A program made the translations under genes and the position numbers. Below are positions 7,705 through 15,132 of a stretch of DNA of 64,000 nt, one piece after another. The stretch is from the IMG/VR virus record IMGVR_UViG_3300014494_000005, positions 284,924-348,923 of that record; one strand, given 5' to 3'. Below the pieces are notes generated by a model that did not search any database, had not been told where the DNA came from, and saw nothing but the letters and a program-made list of their open reading frames with translations. Within the stretch, counting starts at the first letter, position 1, and each line of letters starts with the position of its first letter. The stretch comes from a virus.

Positions 7705-8271
7705 ATGATAAATTTTGAAACAATTTACAATGAGAACTATAATAATGTATTGAATTACATTAATAGTAAGATTAAAGACAGATTAACAGCCGAAGACCTA
7801 ACTGCAGAAGTGTTTGAAAAAGTGTACAAACATTTAGAAAGTGGTATTTCAGGTGCTTTTAATTCTGAAAAAGCAAAATTCAATACTTGGTTAATGGCAA
7901 TTACTAATAATCATCTTATTGACCATTTTCGCAAAACTGCAAATGATAACCGGGTTCAGAATGTCAGTGATTTTGTTAATGAAGAGGGTGATGAAATATT
8001 TCAATTTGTTGGTAGTAAAGACAGCGAAACCGATTTTGATATTAATGAAATTGAGCTTAAAAACAGACTTGACAAAGCATTTGATTCATTAAAACCTAAA
8101 TACAAAAGGGTTGCTGAATTATATTTCCGTAAGGAAATGAAATACATTGAAATTGCTGAAATGTGCCAGATTCCAATAGGTACGGTTAAAGCTACAATAA
8201 TGAGATGCAGGGAGATGTTACAAGCAGAATTAAAGAGTTTGCACAATGTTCGTAAAGTAGTAATGGCATAA
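7705..8271 (+). CDS. ECF-type RNA polymerase sigma factor
   Basis: 188 residues, normal length for an extracytoplasmic-function (group IV) sigma. Region 2 spans about 4-76 and contains FNTWLMAITNNHLIDHFRK (59-77 area), the 2.3/2.4 segment that melts and reads the -10. Region 4 spans about 122-180, with the helix-turn-helix IEIAEMCQIPIGTVKATI that reads the -35. There is no region 1.1 or region 3. It should redirect host RNA polymerase to phage genes. The window holds 35 promoters whose AAC and CGT cores fit ECF recognition, making this the obvious candidate regulator; that link is inference. No anti-sigma gene recognised beside it. Confidence 0.92.
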   Translation: MINFETIYNENYNNVLNYINSKIKDRLTAEDLTAEVFEKVYKHLESGISGAFNSEKAKFNTWLMAITNNHLIDHFRKTANDNRVQNVSDFVNEEGDEIFQFVGSKDSETDFDINEIELKNRLDKAFDSLKPKYKRVAELYFRKEMKYIEIAEMCQIPIGTVKATIMRCREMLQAELKSLHNVRKVVMA

Positions 8272-8299
8272 TGTAACCTTTTAGGGTAATGTACGTATA
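8272..8299 (+). promoter_or_regulatory. Phage sigma-type promoter before 8331
   Basis: TGTAAC (8272-8277) directly after the sigma gene stop, 16 bases, CGTATA (8294-8299). Confidence 0.82.
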
Positions 8300-8330
8300 C
8301 TTATTATAAACCAATAAAAACAATAAAGCA

Positions 8331-8513
8331 ATGGAACGTAAAAATTGGATTGTTCGTTATTATGACAAAAAAGATGTTTTAATTAGTTCACATATAATTA
8401 AAGACAGAACCGACCACGAAGCCGAAAATGAAGCAATGGCAGATATGCCAGATAATTGTGATGATTGGTCAATGATTTCAGAAGAAGAAAATAAAAAATT
8501 GAGACCCAAATAA
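8331..8513 (+). CDS. Unknown small acidic protein
   Basis: 60 residues. Begins with NWIVRYYDKKDVLISSHII, a likely beta hairpin, then an acidic helix. First gene after the sigma factor, with its own promoter and leader. No family recognised. Confidence 0.68.
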   Translation: MERKNWIVRYYDKKDVLISSHIIKDRTDHEAENEAMADMPDNCDDWSMISEEENKKLRPK

Positions 8514-8562
8514 CAATTGTTCAATGTACATAAGTTACAAAACCAAAATAAACAATAAAGCA

Positions 8563-8748
8563 ATGCCAAATAAAAATGTTGTTAACGTATATCAAAAACC
8601 ATTAACCAATGAAGATTTTGAAGGACAAGCAGCTTTGATAAAGAAAGAAGATAATGTACAATCAAAACAACCCGGATATGAATATTGGTATGTACGTTTT
8701 CTTGATGAAGAAGCAAAAGTATTGAGATTAGTTAATATGAATTGTTAA
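8563..8748 (+). CDS. Unknown small protein
   Basis: 61 residues from the ATG at 8563, which follows the CAATAAAGCA leader. An upstream ATG at 8524 lies within the leader and is rejected. The segment YEYWYVRFLDEEAKVLRL resembles the N-terminal strand pair of the 8331 protein, so the two may be distant relatives. Confidence 0.66.
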   Translation: MPNKNVVNVYQKPLTNEDFEGQAALIKKEDNVQSKQPGYEYWYVRFLDEEAKVLRLVNMNC

Positions 8749-8770
8749 ACCGGGTCAATGTACATAATAA

Positions 8771-8812
8771 AGGGTTGCTAATAATGCAACCTTTTTTAAT
8801 TTACTGCGTATA
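8771..8812 (+). promoter_or_regulatory. Terminator-promoter chimera before 8842
   Basis: GGTTGC (8773-8778) pairs with GCAACC (8786-8791), followed by T6. TGCAAC (8785-8790), 16 bases, CGTATA (8807-8812). Confidence 0.83.
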
Positions 8813-8841
8813 CTCACTATAAACCAATAAACAATAAAGTT

Positions 8842-9087
8842 ATGACGACAAAAACAGCAGTAAGACCTTTGTACGAAATTGCAGAGGAAATCCGTAAAGA
8901 TTGGAAACCTGTAAACTATGCAGCTAAACCATATCTTGAAGCAATGTACAGCTTAAACAAAATTACTGACAATTACATTATGGATACTGGTAAAAGCATT
9001 GTAGCATATTTCCTTTGTAATGCAAGTTCTTGGAGAGGTGACGTTGCCAAACGTGTCAAAGCTGAATTGAATAAAATGATTAAGTAA
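8842..9087 (+). CDS. Unknown small phage protein
   Basis: 81 residues, basic, with a central helix-rich region (AAKPYLEAMYSLNKI) and a Trp-containing C-terminal helix. Compact single-domain protein without metal-binding residues. Complete single-gene unit flanked by two terminator-promoter cassettes. Confidence 0.7.
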   Translation: MTTKTAVRPLYEIAEEIRKDWKPVNYAAKPYLEAMYSLNKITDNYIMDTGKSIVAYFLCNASSWRGDVAKRVKAELNKMIK

Positions 9088-9108
9088 TTAATCGATGTAC
9101 AATAAAAG

Positions 9109-9147
9109 AGGTTGCTAAATGCAACCTTTTTTATTTTATTGCGTATA
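9109..9147 (+). promoter_or_regulatory. Terminator-promoter chimera before 9177
   Basis: AGGTTGC (9109-9115) with GCAACCT (9121-9127) and T6. TGCAAC (9120-9125), 16 bases, CGTATA (9142-9147). Confidence 0.83.
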
Positions 9148-9176
9148 CTCATTCATAAACCAAAAACACAATTACA

Positions 9177-9665
9177 ATGAAAATAATTAACGGTAATTTT
9201 AAAGAAATTGATTATCCGGTTGGTGACCATATTCAAGAAAATATTCCCATTATTAATAATATGGGTATTAGAATTAAATCTATTTTAATTGAAAAGAAAT
9301 TAGAAAGTGATGACCAAATTAATCTAATTTGTAGTGGTAGTTCTGGTGCTATTATATCTTCAATTATAGCAACAATTCTTTATAAAGATTTTAAAGATGT
9401 TAATATTCGTCATATAAAAAAAGACGGTGAAAGTAGTCATGCAGCAGATAATTATAAATCTCATTTTTATAGTAGTTATTTTAATGGCTTTAATATTATA
9501 GTTGACGATTTTATTTGTAGTGGTGACACAATGAAACGTATCTTTAGTAAAATACGTGACGATATTCAAATTGATATAATTGCTATTAGTAAAATTAATA
9601 ATGGTTGTGAAAAAGTTATTAATTTTTTTAAAGAACAAAAAGTTAAGATATTATTAAGAGATTAA
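9177..9665 (+). CDS. Phosphoribosyltransferase-like protein, copy 1
   Basis: 162 residues. GSSGA (54-58) fits the pyrophosphate loop and IIVDDFICSGDTM (around Asp110-Asp111) fits the PRPP-binding loop of type I phosphoribosyltransferases, with hydrophobic strand, two acids, then Ser/Thr-Gly-x-Thr. Both key segments are intact, so PRPP binding is likely, but no base-recognition hood is identifiable. Possible roles are nucleotide salvage or a regulatory PRPP-binding protein. The next gene is a close paralog under a separate copy of the promoter. Confidence 0.82.
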   Translation: MKIINGNFKEIDYPVGDHIQENIPIINNMGIRIKSILIEKKLESDDQINLICSGSSGAIISSIIATILYKDFKDVNIRHIKKDGESSHAADNYKSHFYSSYFNGFNIIVDDFICSGDTMKRIFSKIRDDIQIDIIAISKINNGCEKVINFFKEQKVKILLRD

Positions 9666-9693
9666 TGTAACCTTTCTAACTAAAGTCCGTATA
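9666..9693 (+). promoter_or_regulatory. Phage sigma-type promoter before 9725
   Basis: TGTAAC (9666-9671) just after the stop, 16 bases, CGTATA (9688-9693). Confidence 0.82.
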
Positions 9694-9724
9694 CTCATAT
9701 ATAAACCAAAAAAACAATAAAGCA

Positions 9725-10201
9725 ATGAAAACAATACACGCAGATTTTACAACAATAAAATATCCTGTTGGTGACTATATTCAATACAATATTCCAATTA
9801 TTAAGTATATGGGAGATAAAATCAAATTAATTCTAATTGAAAAGAAATTAAATACCGATGCACAAATTAATTTGATTTGTAGTGGTTCATCTGGTGCTAT
9901 TATTGCTTCAATTATTGCAACAATTCTTTATGATAAATTTGAAAAGGTATGTATTCGTTACATAAAAAAAGATGGTGAAAATAGTCATGGATTTAGTTAT
10001 ATGTGTAGTGAATGGTTTAAAGGTTTTAATATTATTGTTGATGATTTTATTACTACTGGTGCAACAATGAAATATATTTTTAATAAAATCAATAATAATA
10101 CTAAAGTTGATTTAATTGCTGTTAGCGAAATTGATTGTGATTGGCTTAATAGTATTAATTATCTTAGAAAAAAGAAAGTTGGAATTTTATTAACTAAATA
10201 G
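9725..10201 (+). CDS. Phosphoribosyltransferase-like protein, copy 2
   Basis: 158 residues, colinear with copy 1: same N-terminal layout, GSSGA loop near 53-57, and IIVDDFITTGATM as PRPP loop. The loop here (TTGAT) is closer to the classical T-G-x-T form than the CSGDT of copy 1. Divergence is concentrated after the ICSGSSGAII core, between HIKKDGE and the PRPP loop. Tandem gene duplication including the promoter and leader. Confidence 0.82.
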   Translation: MKTIHADFTTIKYPVGDYIQYNIPIIKYMGDKIKLILIEKKLNTDAQINLICSGSSGAIIASIIATILYDKFEKVCIRYIKKDGENSHGFSYMCSEWFKGFNIIVDDFITTGATMKYIFNKINNNTKVDLIAVSEIDCDWLNSINYLRKKKVGILLTK

Positions 10202-10227
10202 TAACTTTTTTACTTAATGTCCGTATA
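10200..10227 (+). promoter_or_regulatory. Phage sigma-type promoter before 10258
   Basis: AGTAAC (10200-10205) overlaps the stop of the previous gene; 16 bases; CGTATA (10222-10227). Confidence 0.78.
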
Positions 10228-10257
10228 CTCATTATAAACCAATAAAAACAAAAAGCG

Positions 10258-10611
10258 ATGAATCAAATTAATGAAAAAATTGATTATCAGAAAATCACAA
10301 AGAGTTGCAGAAATCTGAATGTAAAAGAACTTATGCAATTACTTCATATTAACGTTTCGATTTTCTGGTCATGGGGTGCTCATGCCTTCATAGTTGACGA
10401 CAAACGCAATACCAGAATGTTTAGAATGGCTGTGCAAGGAAATCATCATAACGGTCATGTATATATCTTTGTAAATGGTTTGGATTTATTTGATGTTTAT
10501 CTAACCACATTGCAGGGAACTATTAAGGACAAAATTGAAGGATTGTACTTTGACCAATTAGTTGAATGGATTGACGAGAAAATTGAAAAAATTCCTGCTT
10601 ATTCACATTAA
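10258..10611 (+). CDS. Unknown phage protein
   Basis: 117 residues. Contains FWSWGAHAF near residue 40 and a strand-rich middle (GHVYIFVNGLDLFDVYL), ending with an acidic helix. Looks like a compact globular protein; I recall similar phage hypotheticals but no function. Followed by a strong terminator at 10617. Confidence 0.72.
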   Translation: MNQINEKIDYQKITKSCRNLNVKELMQLLHINVSIFWSWGAHAFIVDDKRNTRMFRMAVQGNHHNGHVYIFVNGLDLFDVYLTTLQGTIKDKIEGLYFDQLVEWIDEKIEKIPAYSH

Positions 10612-10616
10612 GAAAT

Positions 10617-10640
10617 AAGGGACAGATTGTCCCTTTTTTT
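10617..10640 (+). terminator. Intrinsic terminator after 10258-10611
   Basis: AAGGGACA (10617-10624) pairs perfectly with TGTCCCTT (10628-10635), loop of 3, then T5. Confidence 0.85.
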
Positions 10641-10651
10641 GTCCCTTATAA

Positions 10652-10679
10652 TGTAACTTTTTTATTTAAAATTCGTATA
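10652..10679 (+). promoter_or_regulatory. Phage sigma-type promoter before 10702
   Basis: TGTAAC (10652-10657), 16 bases, CGTATA (10674-10679). Confidence 0.82.
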
Positions 10680-10701
10680 CAATTATATAAAAACAAAAGC
10701 A

Positions 10702-10920
10702 ATGTTAAAACCAATTGACATAGGAACGTTAATAAGAACGCCAGTTAGTGAATTACAAAAACACGTAGTTGAATTATTTCATAATACCGATGAATATAAA
10801 ACCGAAGTTATTATAAATGGTGGTGAGATATTATATTCACCTTGTGGAATGTTCATTTATCTTTATAATGAAAATCTGGATACATTAAATTGGATGTTAG
10901 AACTTGGTATATTAAATTAA
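10702..10920 (+). CDS. Unknown small protein
   Basis: 72 residues, begins LKPIDIGTLIRTPVSELQ, mixed alpha/beta in appearance. Own promoter and leader (AAAACAAAAGCA before ATG). Its stop abuts the next promoter. Confidence 0.66.
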   Translation: MLKPIDIGTLIRTPVSELQKHVVELFHNTDEYKTEVIINGGEILYSPCGMFIYLYNENLDTLNWMLELGILN

Positions 10921-10922
10921 AC

Positions 10923-10950
10923 TGTAACATTTTTGTATATTGTCCGTATA
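10923..10950 (+). promoter_or_regulatory. Phage sigma-type promoter before 10971
   Basis: TGTAAC (10923-10928), 16 bases, CGTATA (10945-10950). Confidence 0.82.
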
Positions 10951-10970
10951 ATAAACTAAAACCAAAAGCA

Positions 10971-11339
10971 ATGGAAAAAATAGAAATTACAATCAGTCAG
11001 GAATTAACTCCGCAAGATATCAATGATATTGTTAGTACAGCATTAGAAGGTGGTATTAATTACTGGTGCGGTGGAGCAATTATTAAAGATGTACCCGCAA
11101 AAGCAGAAGGAAAATATGATTTTGCAAGTGATGTTATTTCAGTTGGTGGAACGCTTGAATTATACGATGCAGAAAGTCCTGACAGATGGGAACTAAATCT
11201 TGAAAAATTATTAAATGGAATTAAAATGCATTGTACAAAAATTGGTAAAACTCCATTAGAACTAATGGATGATTATGATGCCTGTGATGCTGATTGCATT
11301 GTACAATATGCAGTAATGGGAGAAATAGTATTTGGCTAA
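10971..11339 (+). CDS. Conserved phage protein of unknown function
   Basis: 122 residues from the ATG at 10971, which follows AAACCAAAAGCA; an upstream ATG at 10890 lies in the previous gene and across the promoter and is rejected. Features: NDIVSTALEGGINYWCGG near the N terminus, GGTLELYDAE in the middle and a DYDACDADCIVQYAVMGE end. I recall this layout in hypothetical phage and mobile-element proteins, role unknown. Confidence 0.75.
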   Translation: MEKIEITISQELTPQDINDIVSTALEGGINYWCGGAIIKDVPAKAEGKYDFASDVISVGGTLELYDAESPDRWELNLEKLLNGIKMHCTKIGKTPLELMDDYDACDADCIVQYAVMGEIVFG

Positions 11340-11383
11340 AAATATAATCATTAGTTTTGTTTCATTGTCTTTATATTGGTTTG

Positions 11384-11424
11384 CCCCTGTGCTTCATTTA
11401 ACCAGAATGACACAGGGGTTTTTT
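11384..11424 (+). terminator. Intrinsic terminator after 10971-11339
   Basis: CCCCTGTG (11384-11391) and CACAGGGG (11411-11418) are perfectly complementary, followed by T6. The stem is GC-rich for this genome. It also lies at the 3' end of the minus-strand gene at 11423. Confidence 0.85.
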
Positions 11425-11719
11425 ATGCTTCATATTTTAAGATATAATTTTGTATTTCGTGGTTACTTAAATGTACAGTTTTTTGTTTGTGTTTACTGTC
11501 ATTAATAATTGTAATGATAAATTCGTTCTTCAATGTACTATAAGTAATTTTTAGTATCCTATCATACCAAAAATTAAAGTTTTCGATATTGTACTTAATA
11601 TCTAAAACTGTGCTAATCATAGTTTTTAGTTCGTTCATCATAGTATAGTGTTTGTTCATTACATAATTACTACATTTCGTCACAAATTCCAAATAAAAGT
11701 AGATGATAGAAATCATCAT
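11423..11719 (-). CDS. Unknown protein, isolated on the minus strand
   Basis: 98 residues from the ATG at 11719; a TTG at 11752 would extend it. Met-, Tyr- and Ile-rich with an acidic/basic helical character. It is the only minus-strand gene among + units here, and no promoter of the phage type was found for it, so expression is uncertain. Confidence 0.5.
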   Translation of the reverse strand: MMISIIYFYLEFVTKCSNYVMNKHYTMMNELKTMISTVLDIKYNIENFNFWYDRILKITYSTLKNEFIITIINDSKHKQKTVHLSNHEIQNYILKYEA

Positions 11720-11768
11720 TTTATATGTTTCTTTAGCTATAATAATGTACAAGTTTTATTTAAAATAA

Positions 11769-11796
11769 CGTAACCTTTTTAATTAAAAACCGTATA
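11769..11796 (+). promoter_or_regulatory. Phage sigma-type promoter before 11825
   Basis: CGTAAC (11769-11774), 16 bases, CGTATA (11791-11796). Confidence 0.78.
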
Positions 11797-11824
11797 TACT
11801 AATGTACTAAAAATAAAACATATT

Positions 11825-12133
11825 ATGGAAAATCTAAATGAAAAACAACAATTAATTTCTTTATGTTATAAAGAAGTTAAACCAAATAATTTTGTTAAAA
11901 CAATTGGTTTTCATTTACTTCATTATAATATGGAAACTAAAAAATGGAGTAATTATTTTTTAGGTAAAAATGACCAAATTTGTATATGGCAGACTGTTAA
12001 ATATGAACAAACAGAATTTAGTACTTTATCTGCATTTCTTAGATACACAGAATGTTTTACAAAAACTACATTTTATAATACAGATACAGATTTTTCTATT
12101 TTAACACTTCTTGAAGTTTTTTCTAATATGTAA
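11825..12133 (+). CDS. Unknown protein
   Basis: 102 residues, aromatic-rich, strand-forming pattern. No recognised motif. Single-gene unit between two promoters. Confidence 0.68.
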   Translation: MENLNEKQQLISLCYKEVKPNNFVKTIGFHLLHYNMETKKWSNYFLGKNDQICIWQTVKYEQTEFSTLSAFLRYTECFTKTTFYNTDTDFSILTLLEVFSNM

Positions 12134-12135
12134 AT

Positions 12136-12163
12136 TGTAACCTTTTTAAATAAAATCCGTATT
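12136..12163 (+). promoter_or_regulatory. Phage sigma-type promoter before 12194
   Basis: TGTAAC (12136-12141), 16 bases, CGTATT (12158-12163). Confidence 0.8.
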
Positions 12164-12193
12164 ATCTACATAAACCAATAAAAACAGAAAGCA

Positions 12194-12754
12194 ATGGAAG
12201 CAGTTAAAACAATTCAGTACAAAAATCACATTATTAATATCATTCCAGATGAATTTTATAATAGTGATACTATGCTTGGCGAAGATGAAGAAGTATTTTT
12301 GCTTTATTATCACAGGGACTTCTACATTAAAAAAGATGGTTTTCCTGAACCTAAATCAAATGAAGATATTAAAGCATTGAAAAAAGATTATTTCTTATTT
12401 ATTGTCTATGCTTATATTCATTCAGGCGTTTCATTATCACTTGGCAATGATACATATCCTTTCAATGACCAGTGGGACGTTTCAAATTGTGGTTATGTTT
12501 TAATTAAAAAAGATTCTGGTATTGATAAACCCAGAGAAGCAGCACAATCATTGATTGATGAATATAATGATGTATTGTCCGGCAATGTTTATGGTTATCA
12601 AGTTACTTTTAATGATGAAGTAACTGATAGCTGTTGGGGTTTTGTTGGTGATATTGACAAGTCTGGCATTATTGATGAAGCAAAAGGAATTATTGATTAT
12701 AATGTTGAACACAATAAGGAAAAATTTGCTGAACAATTGACATTGGAATTATAA
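12194..12754 (+). CDS. Unknown acidic protein
   Basis: 186 residues, acidic, with SLSLGNDTYPFNDQWDVSNCGYV in two adjacent strands around residues 78-100 and an acidic helical C terminus. No catalytic motif identified. Own promoter; terminated by the hairpin at 12782. Confidence 0.72.
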   Translation: MEAVKTIQYKNHIINIIPDEFYNSDTMLGEDEEVFLLYYHRDFYIKKDGFPEPKSNEDIKALKKDYFLFIVYAYIHSGVSLSLGNDTYPFNDQWDVSNCGYVLIKKDSGIDKPREAAQSLIDEYNDVLSGNVYGYQVTFNDEVTDSCWGFVGDIDKSGIIDEAKGIIDYNVEHNKEKFAEQLTLEL

Positions 12755-12781
12755 AACAACATTGTTCAATGTACATAAAAG

Positions 12782-12821
12782 AGGTTGCTATAATGCAACC
12801 TTTTTAATTAAAATCCGTATA
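12782..12821 (+). promoter_or_regulatory. Terminator-promoter chimera before 12854
   Basis: AGGTTGC (12782-12788) with GCAACCT (12795-12801) then T run. TGCAAC (12794-12799), 16 bases, CGTATA (12816-12821). Confidence 0.83.
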
Positions 12822-12853
12822 CTATTATTATAAACCAAATAAAACAAAACAAA

Positions 12854-13192
12854 ATGGAAAAGATAATAACTAATAAAATTTTGACAATAAAGGCATACAT
12901 AGCATTTGCTGAATTTGTTGCAAAACCTGAAAATCTAAATTCATTAATAACCAAATTGGAATTAATTGAAAAAGAAATTAAACGAGGTAAAAATACCGAT
13001 AAAGGTTTATGGTTTAGATTTTTTAAAGGTGATACTGCAGCCACAACAATTGATAATTTGAAAGATACATTTGAAATCGAAACGCCAATGTACATAAGTA
13101 GTACTTCAACAGCCAAAAAAAATAAAGAATATATGATTGAAAATATTTGTATTGCTTTAAATGAAGTATCTTTACAATTATATTATTCATAA
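12854..13192 (+). CDS. Unknown protein
   Basis: 112 residues, largely helical and lysine-rich. Includes LWFRFFKGDTAATTIDNL in the middle. No domain recognised. Confidence 0.68.
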   Translation: MEKIITNKILTIKAYIAFAEFVAKPENLNSLITKLELIEKEIKRGKNTDKGLWFRFFKGDTAATTIDNLKDTFEIETPMYISSTSTAKKNKEYMIENICIALNEVSLQLYYS

Positions 13193-13194
13193 AT

Positions 13195-13222
13195 CGTAAC
13201 TATTTTAAATAAAATCCGTATA
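13195..13222 (+). promoter_or_regulatory. Phage sigma-type promoter before 13270
   Basis: CGTAAC (13195-13200), 16 bases, CGTATA (13217-13222). Confidence 0.78.
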
Positions 13223-13269
13223 CTCATTATAATTAAGTTACAAGTATAAACCAATAAAAACAAAAAGCA

Positions 13270-13803
13270 ATGGGACAATATTACAAACCAGTGAATTTAG
13301 ACAAAAAGAAATTTGTTTATTCACACGACTACGGAAACGGTCTTAAATTAATGGAACATTCTTGGATTGACAATGATTTTGTTGCAATAGTTGAAAACCT
13401 TATTAAAAAAGGTGGCGACTGGTACGGCAATAGAATTGTTTGGGCAGGTGACTACGCTGAAAATGAACCAAAAAGAGAACACAATCTTTATCACATTGTT
13501 GGTGAAAATAAAATCACTCCCAATACAAAAAGAAATCCAAAACTCCGGTATTTAAAAAACTTAGATACAAAAGAATTTGTCAATCTCAGCAAAGTACCTG
13601 TAAGTGACGTTTATAACAATTTTAAATTCAGGATTCACCCTCTACCATTATTAACTTGTGAAGGTAACGGACAAGGTGGTGGCGATTACTTTGGCGAAGA
13701 TAAAAACAAATTGATTGGAAAATGGGCAAGAAACAGGGTTACAATACAATCACATAAACCCAAAGATGGAATTGAAATTGTTTTTGATTTGATTGAAAAA
13801 TAA
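13270..13803 (+). CDS. Conserved MGQYYKPVN-type protein of unknown function
   Basis: 177 residues. The N terminus MGQYYKPVNLDKKKF followed by VYSHDYGNGLKLMEHSW is, to my knowledge, a widely conserved opening of a hypothetical family found in bacteria and phages. The rest has GGDWYGNRIVWAGDYAE and a Gly-rich GNGQGGGDYFGE loop near residue 138. Likely a globular enzyme or binding protein; no function is established. GC content is a little higher than its neighbours. Confidence 0.82.
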   Translation: MGQYYKPVNLDKKKFVYSHDYGNGLKLMEHSWIDNDFVAIVENLIKKGGDWYGNRIVWAGDYAENEPKREHNLYHIVGENKITPNTKRNPKLRYLKNLDTKEFVNLSKVPVSDVYNNFKFRIHPLPLLTCEGNGQGGGDYFGEDKNKLIGKWARNRVTIQSHKPKDGIEIVFDLIEK

Positions 13804-13827
13804 TCATTGTTCAATGTACATAAAAAG

Positions 13828-13855
13828 AGGTTGCTAATAATGCAACCTTTTTTAT
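13828..13855 (+). terminator. Intrinsic terminator after 13270-13803
   Basis: AGGTTGC (13828-13834) with GCAACCT (13842-13848) and T6. Here the built-in TGCAAC is 21 bases from the nearest CGTATA, so the active promoter is the separate one at 13876. Confidence 0.82.
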
Positions 13856-13875
13856 TTAAAATATATTCGTATATT

Positions 13876-13903
13876 TGTAACTATTTTATTTAAGATTCGT
13901 ATA
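13876..13903 (+). promoter_or_regulatory. Phage sigma-type promoter before 13932
   Basis: TGTAAC (13876-13881), 16 bases, CGTATA (13898-13903). Confidence 0.82.
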
Positions 13904-13931
13904 TACTAATATAAACTAAATAATAAAAATC

Positions 13932-14828
13932 ATGAGCAGACGAGTTAAAAAAACCAAAGTAGGTGCAACAGTTTGTACCATTGGCGACCTTCAATTTGAT
14001 GTTGAAATTCGCAACGAAACAATGACATGTAATAAAGAATATAGCCGTAAGGTTATAGGACAAATTAATGGCAGTGATTTTCTTTTAAATCAGTGTTCAG
14101 ACATTTACACCTTGGTGAAAAATACTGACATATTCCCAAACATTGAAAAGGTGTTAAATGATAATAATATCAAATTCAGTGTAACATATTCTCACATTAA
14201 CAACGTCAGATTTTATGCTGACTATATCATTGAAGACCAACGTTATTCTTATCACATGAATGGCACAACCGATTATGTTAAACCAATGTTAAGAGTTCAA
14301 CATTCTTACAATGGATTAACTAAATACAGAATTGTTTTCGGTTATTACCGCCTTGTTTGTACCAATGGAGCTACTATTCCAGTAGAACAAATGAAAAATT
14401 TCAATCTTTGTATTGTTGGAAAACATACTTTATCAATTGAACGTAGCTTTAATGAACTTGATAAAATGTTGAAGAACTTTGCTGTCAATGCAAAACAGAT
14501 AACCGAAGAAATAACTGCAAAGTACGAGTTACTTGGTGGTCGTATGGTTACCAAACTTGAAGACCGGGTAAAAGAAGTATTGAACGCTGTTAAAATACCA
14601 ATAGTTGATAATTCAAAGTTTAGTACATTGAATTACATTATAGGTAAAGCAAAAAATGAAGCAGATGACAGCGTTGGAAATCTTGGCTATCATGGAGTAG
14701 TAAACGATTTTCTTGTGTATAATGCAATTAATCAATACTTAAATGATAATAGTCGTAATATTGCCGTTCCTGAAAAACGTATGGAAACAGATTCAAAAGT
14801 ATTTGAATATATGCTTGAAAATGCTTAA
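13932..14828 (+). CDS. DUF932 family protein
   Basis: 298 residues. FGYYRLVCTNGATIPVEQ near residue 136 is the signature of DUF932, a family common on phages and plasmids, followed by the usual long helical segment (residues 160-220) and a variable C terminus. Molecular function is not established; members are often early or accessory plasmid and phage genes. The sequence is intact and of normal length. Own promoter; ends in a terminator whose loop carries the next -35. Confidence 0.83.
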   Translation: MSRRVKKTKVGATVCTIGDLQFDVEIRNETMTCNKEYSRKVIGQINGSDFLLNQCSDIYTLVKNTDIFPNIEKVLNDNNIKFSVTYSHINNVRFYADYIIEDQRYSYHMNGTTDYVKPMLRVQHSYNGLTKYRIVFGYYRLVCTNGATIPVEQMKNFNLCIVGKHTLSIERSFNELDKMLKNFAVNAKQITEEITAKYELLGGRMVTKLEDRVKEVLNAVKIPIVDNSKFSTLNYIIGKAKNEADDSVGNLGYHGVVNDFLVYNAINQYLNDNSRNIAVPEKRMETDSKVFEYMLENA

Positions 14829-14849
14829 GCAATGTACAAAAAAAAATGA

Positions 14850-14885
14850 CCTTGTATTGTAACAAATGCAGGGTTTTTTCGTATA
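14850..14885 (+). promoter_or_regulatory. Terminator-promoter chimera with the -35 in the loop
   Basis: CCTTGTATT (14850-14858) pairs with AAATGCAGG (14864-14872, with G-U pairs), followed by T6. The loop between the arms is GTAAC, the core of TGTAAC (14858-14863). CGTATA (14880-14885) follows after 16 bases, immediately after the U-tract. Confidence 0.75.
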
Positions 14886-14904
14886 ATAATTATAAAACAA
14901 AATA

Positions 14905-15078
14905 ATGGATAAAGAACTTGATGCACTTATGTTTGCAGTAAATGAGAAAGCAAATAAATCGAATGAAATTATGAATCAAAGTACTAGTGACATTGAAGAA
15001 TATAATTTTCATAAAGGTCAGTTTCAAGCATATTCAGAAGTTTACACTATGCTCGATAATATTAGGCAATCTTTGTAA
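14905..15078 (+). CDS. Unknown 57-residue protein
   Basis: Open frame with its own promoter (14858-14885), acidic and helical, ending in MLDNIRQSL. Its TAA stop lies inside the TGTAAC of the next promoter. Confidence 0.65.
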   Translation: MDKELDALMFAVNEKANKSNEIMNQSTSDIEEYNFHKGQFQAYSEVYTMLDNIRQSL

Positions 15079-15101
15079 CATATTGTCCAGAATTTCGTAT
15101 A
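15074..15101 (+). promoter_or_regulatory. Phage sigma-type promoter before 15133
   Basis: TGTAAC (15074-15079), 16 bases, CGTATA (15096-15101). Confidence 0.82.
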
Positions 15102-15132
15102 ATTATTATAAACCAATTAAAAAAATAAAGCT

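Noticed and set aside
12808-13116. 102-residue minus-strand frame opposite the 12854 gene
   Set aside because: Fully covers a + strand gene that has its own promoter and leader; composition fits an antisense shadow.
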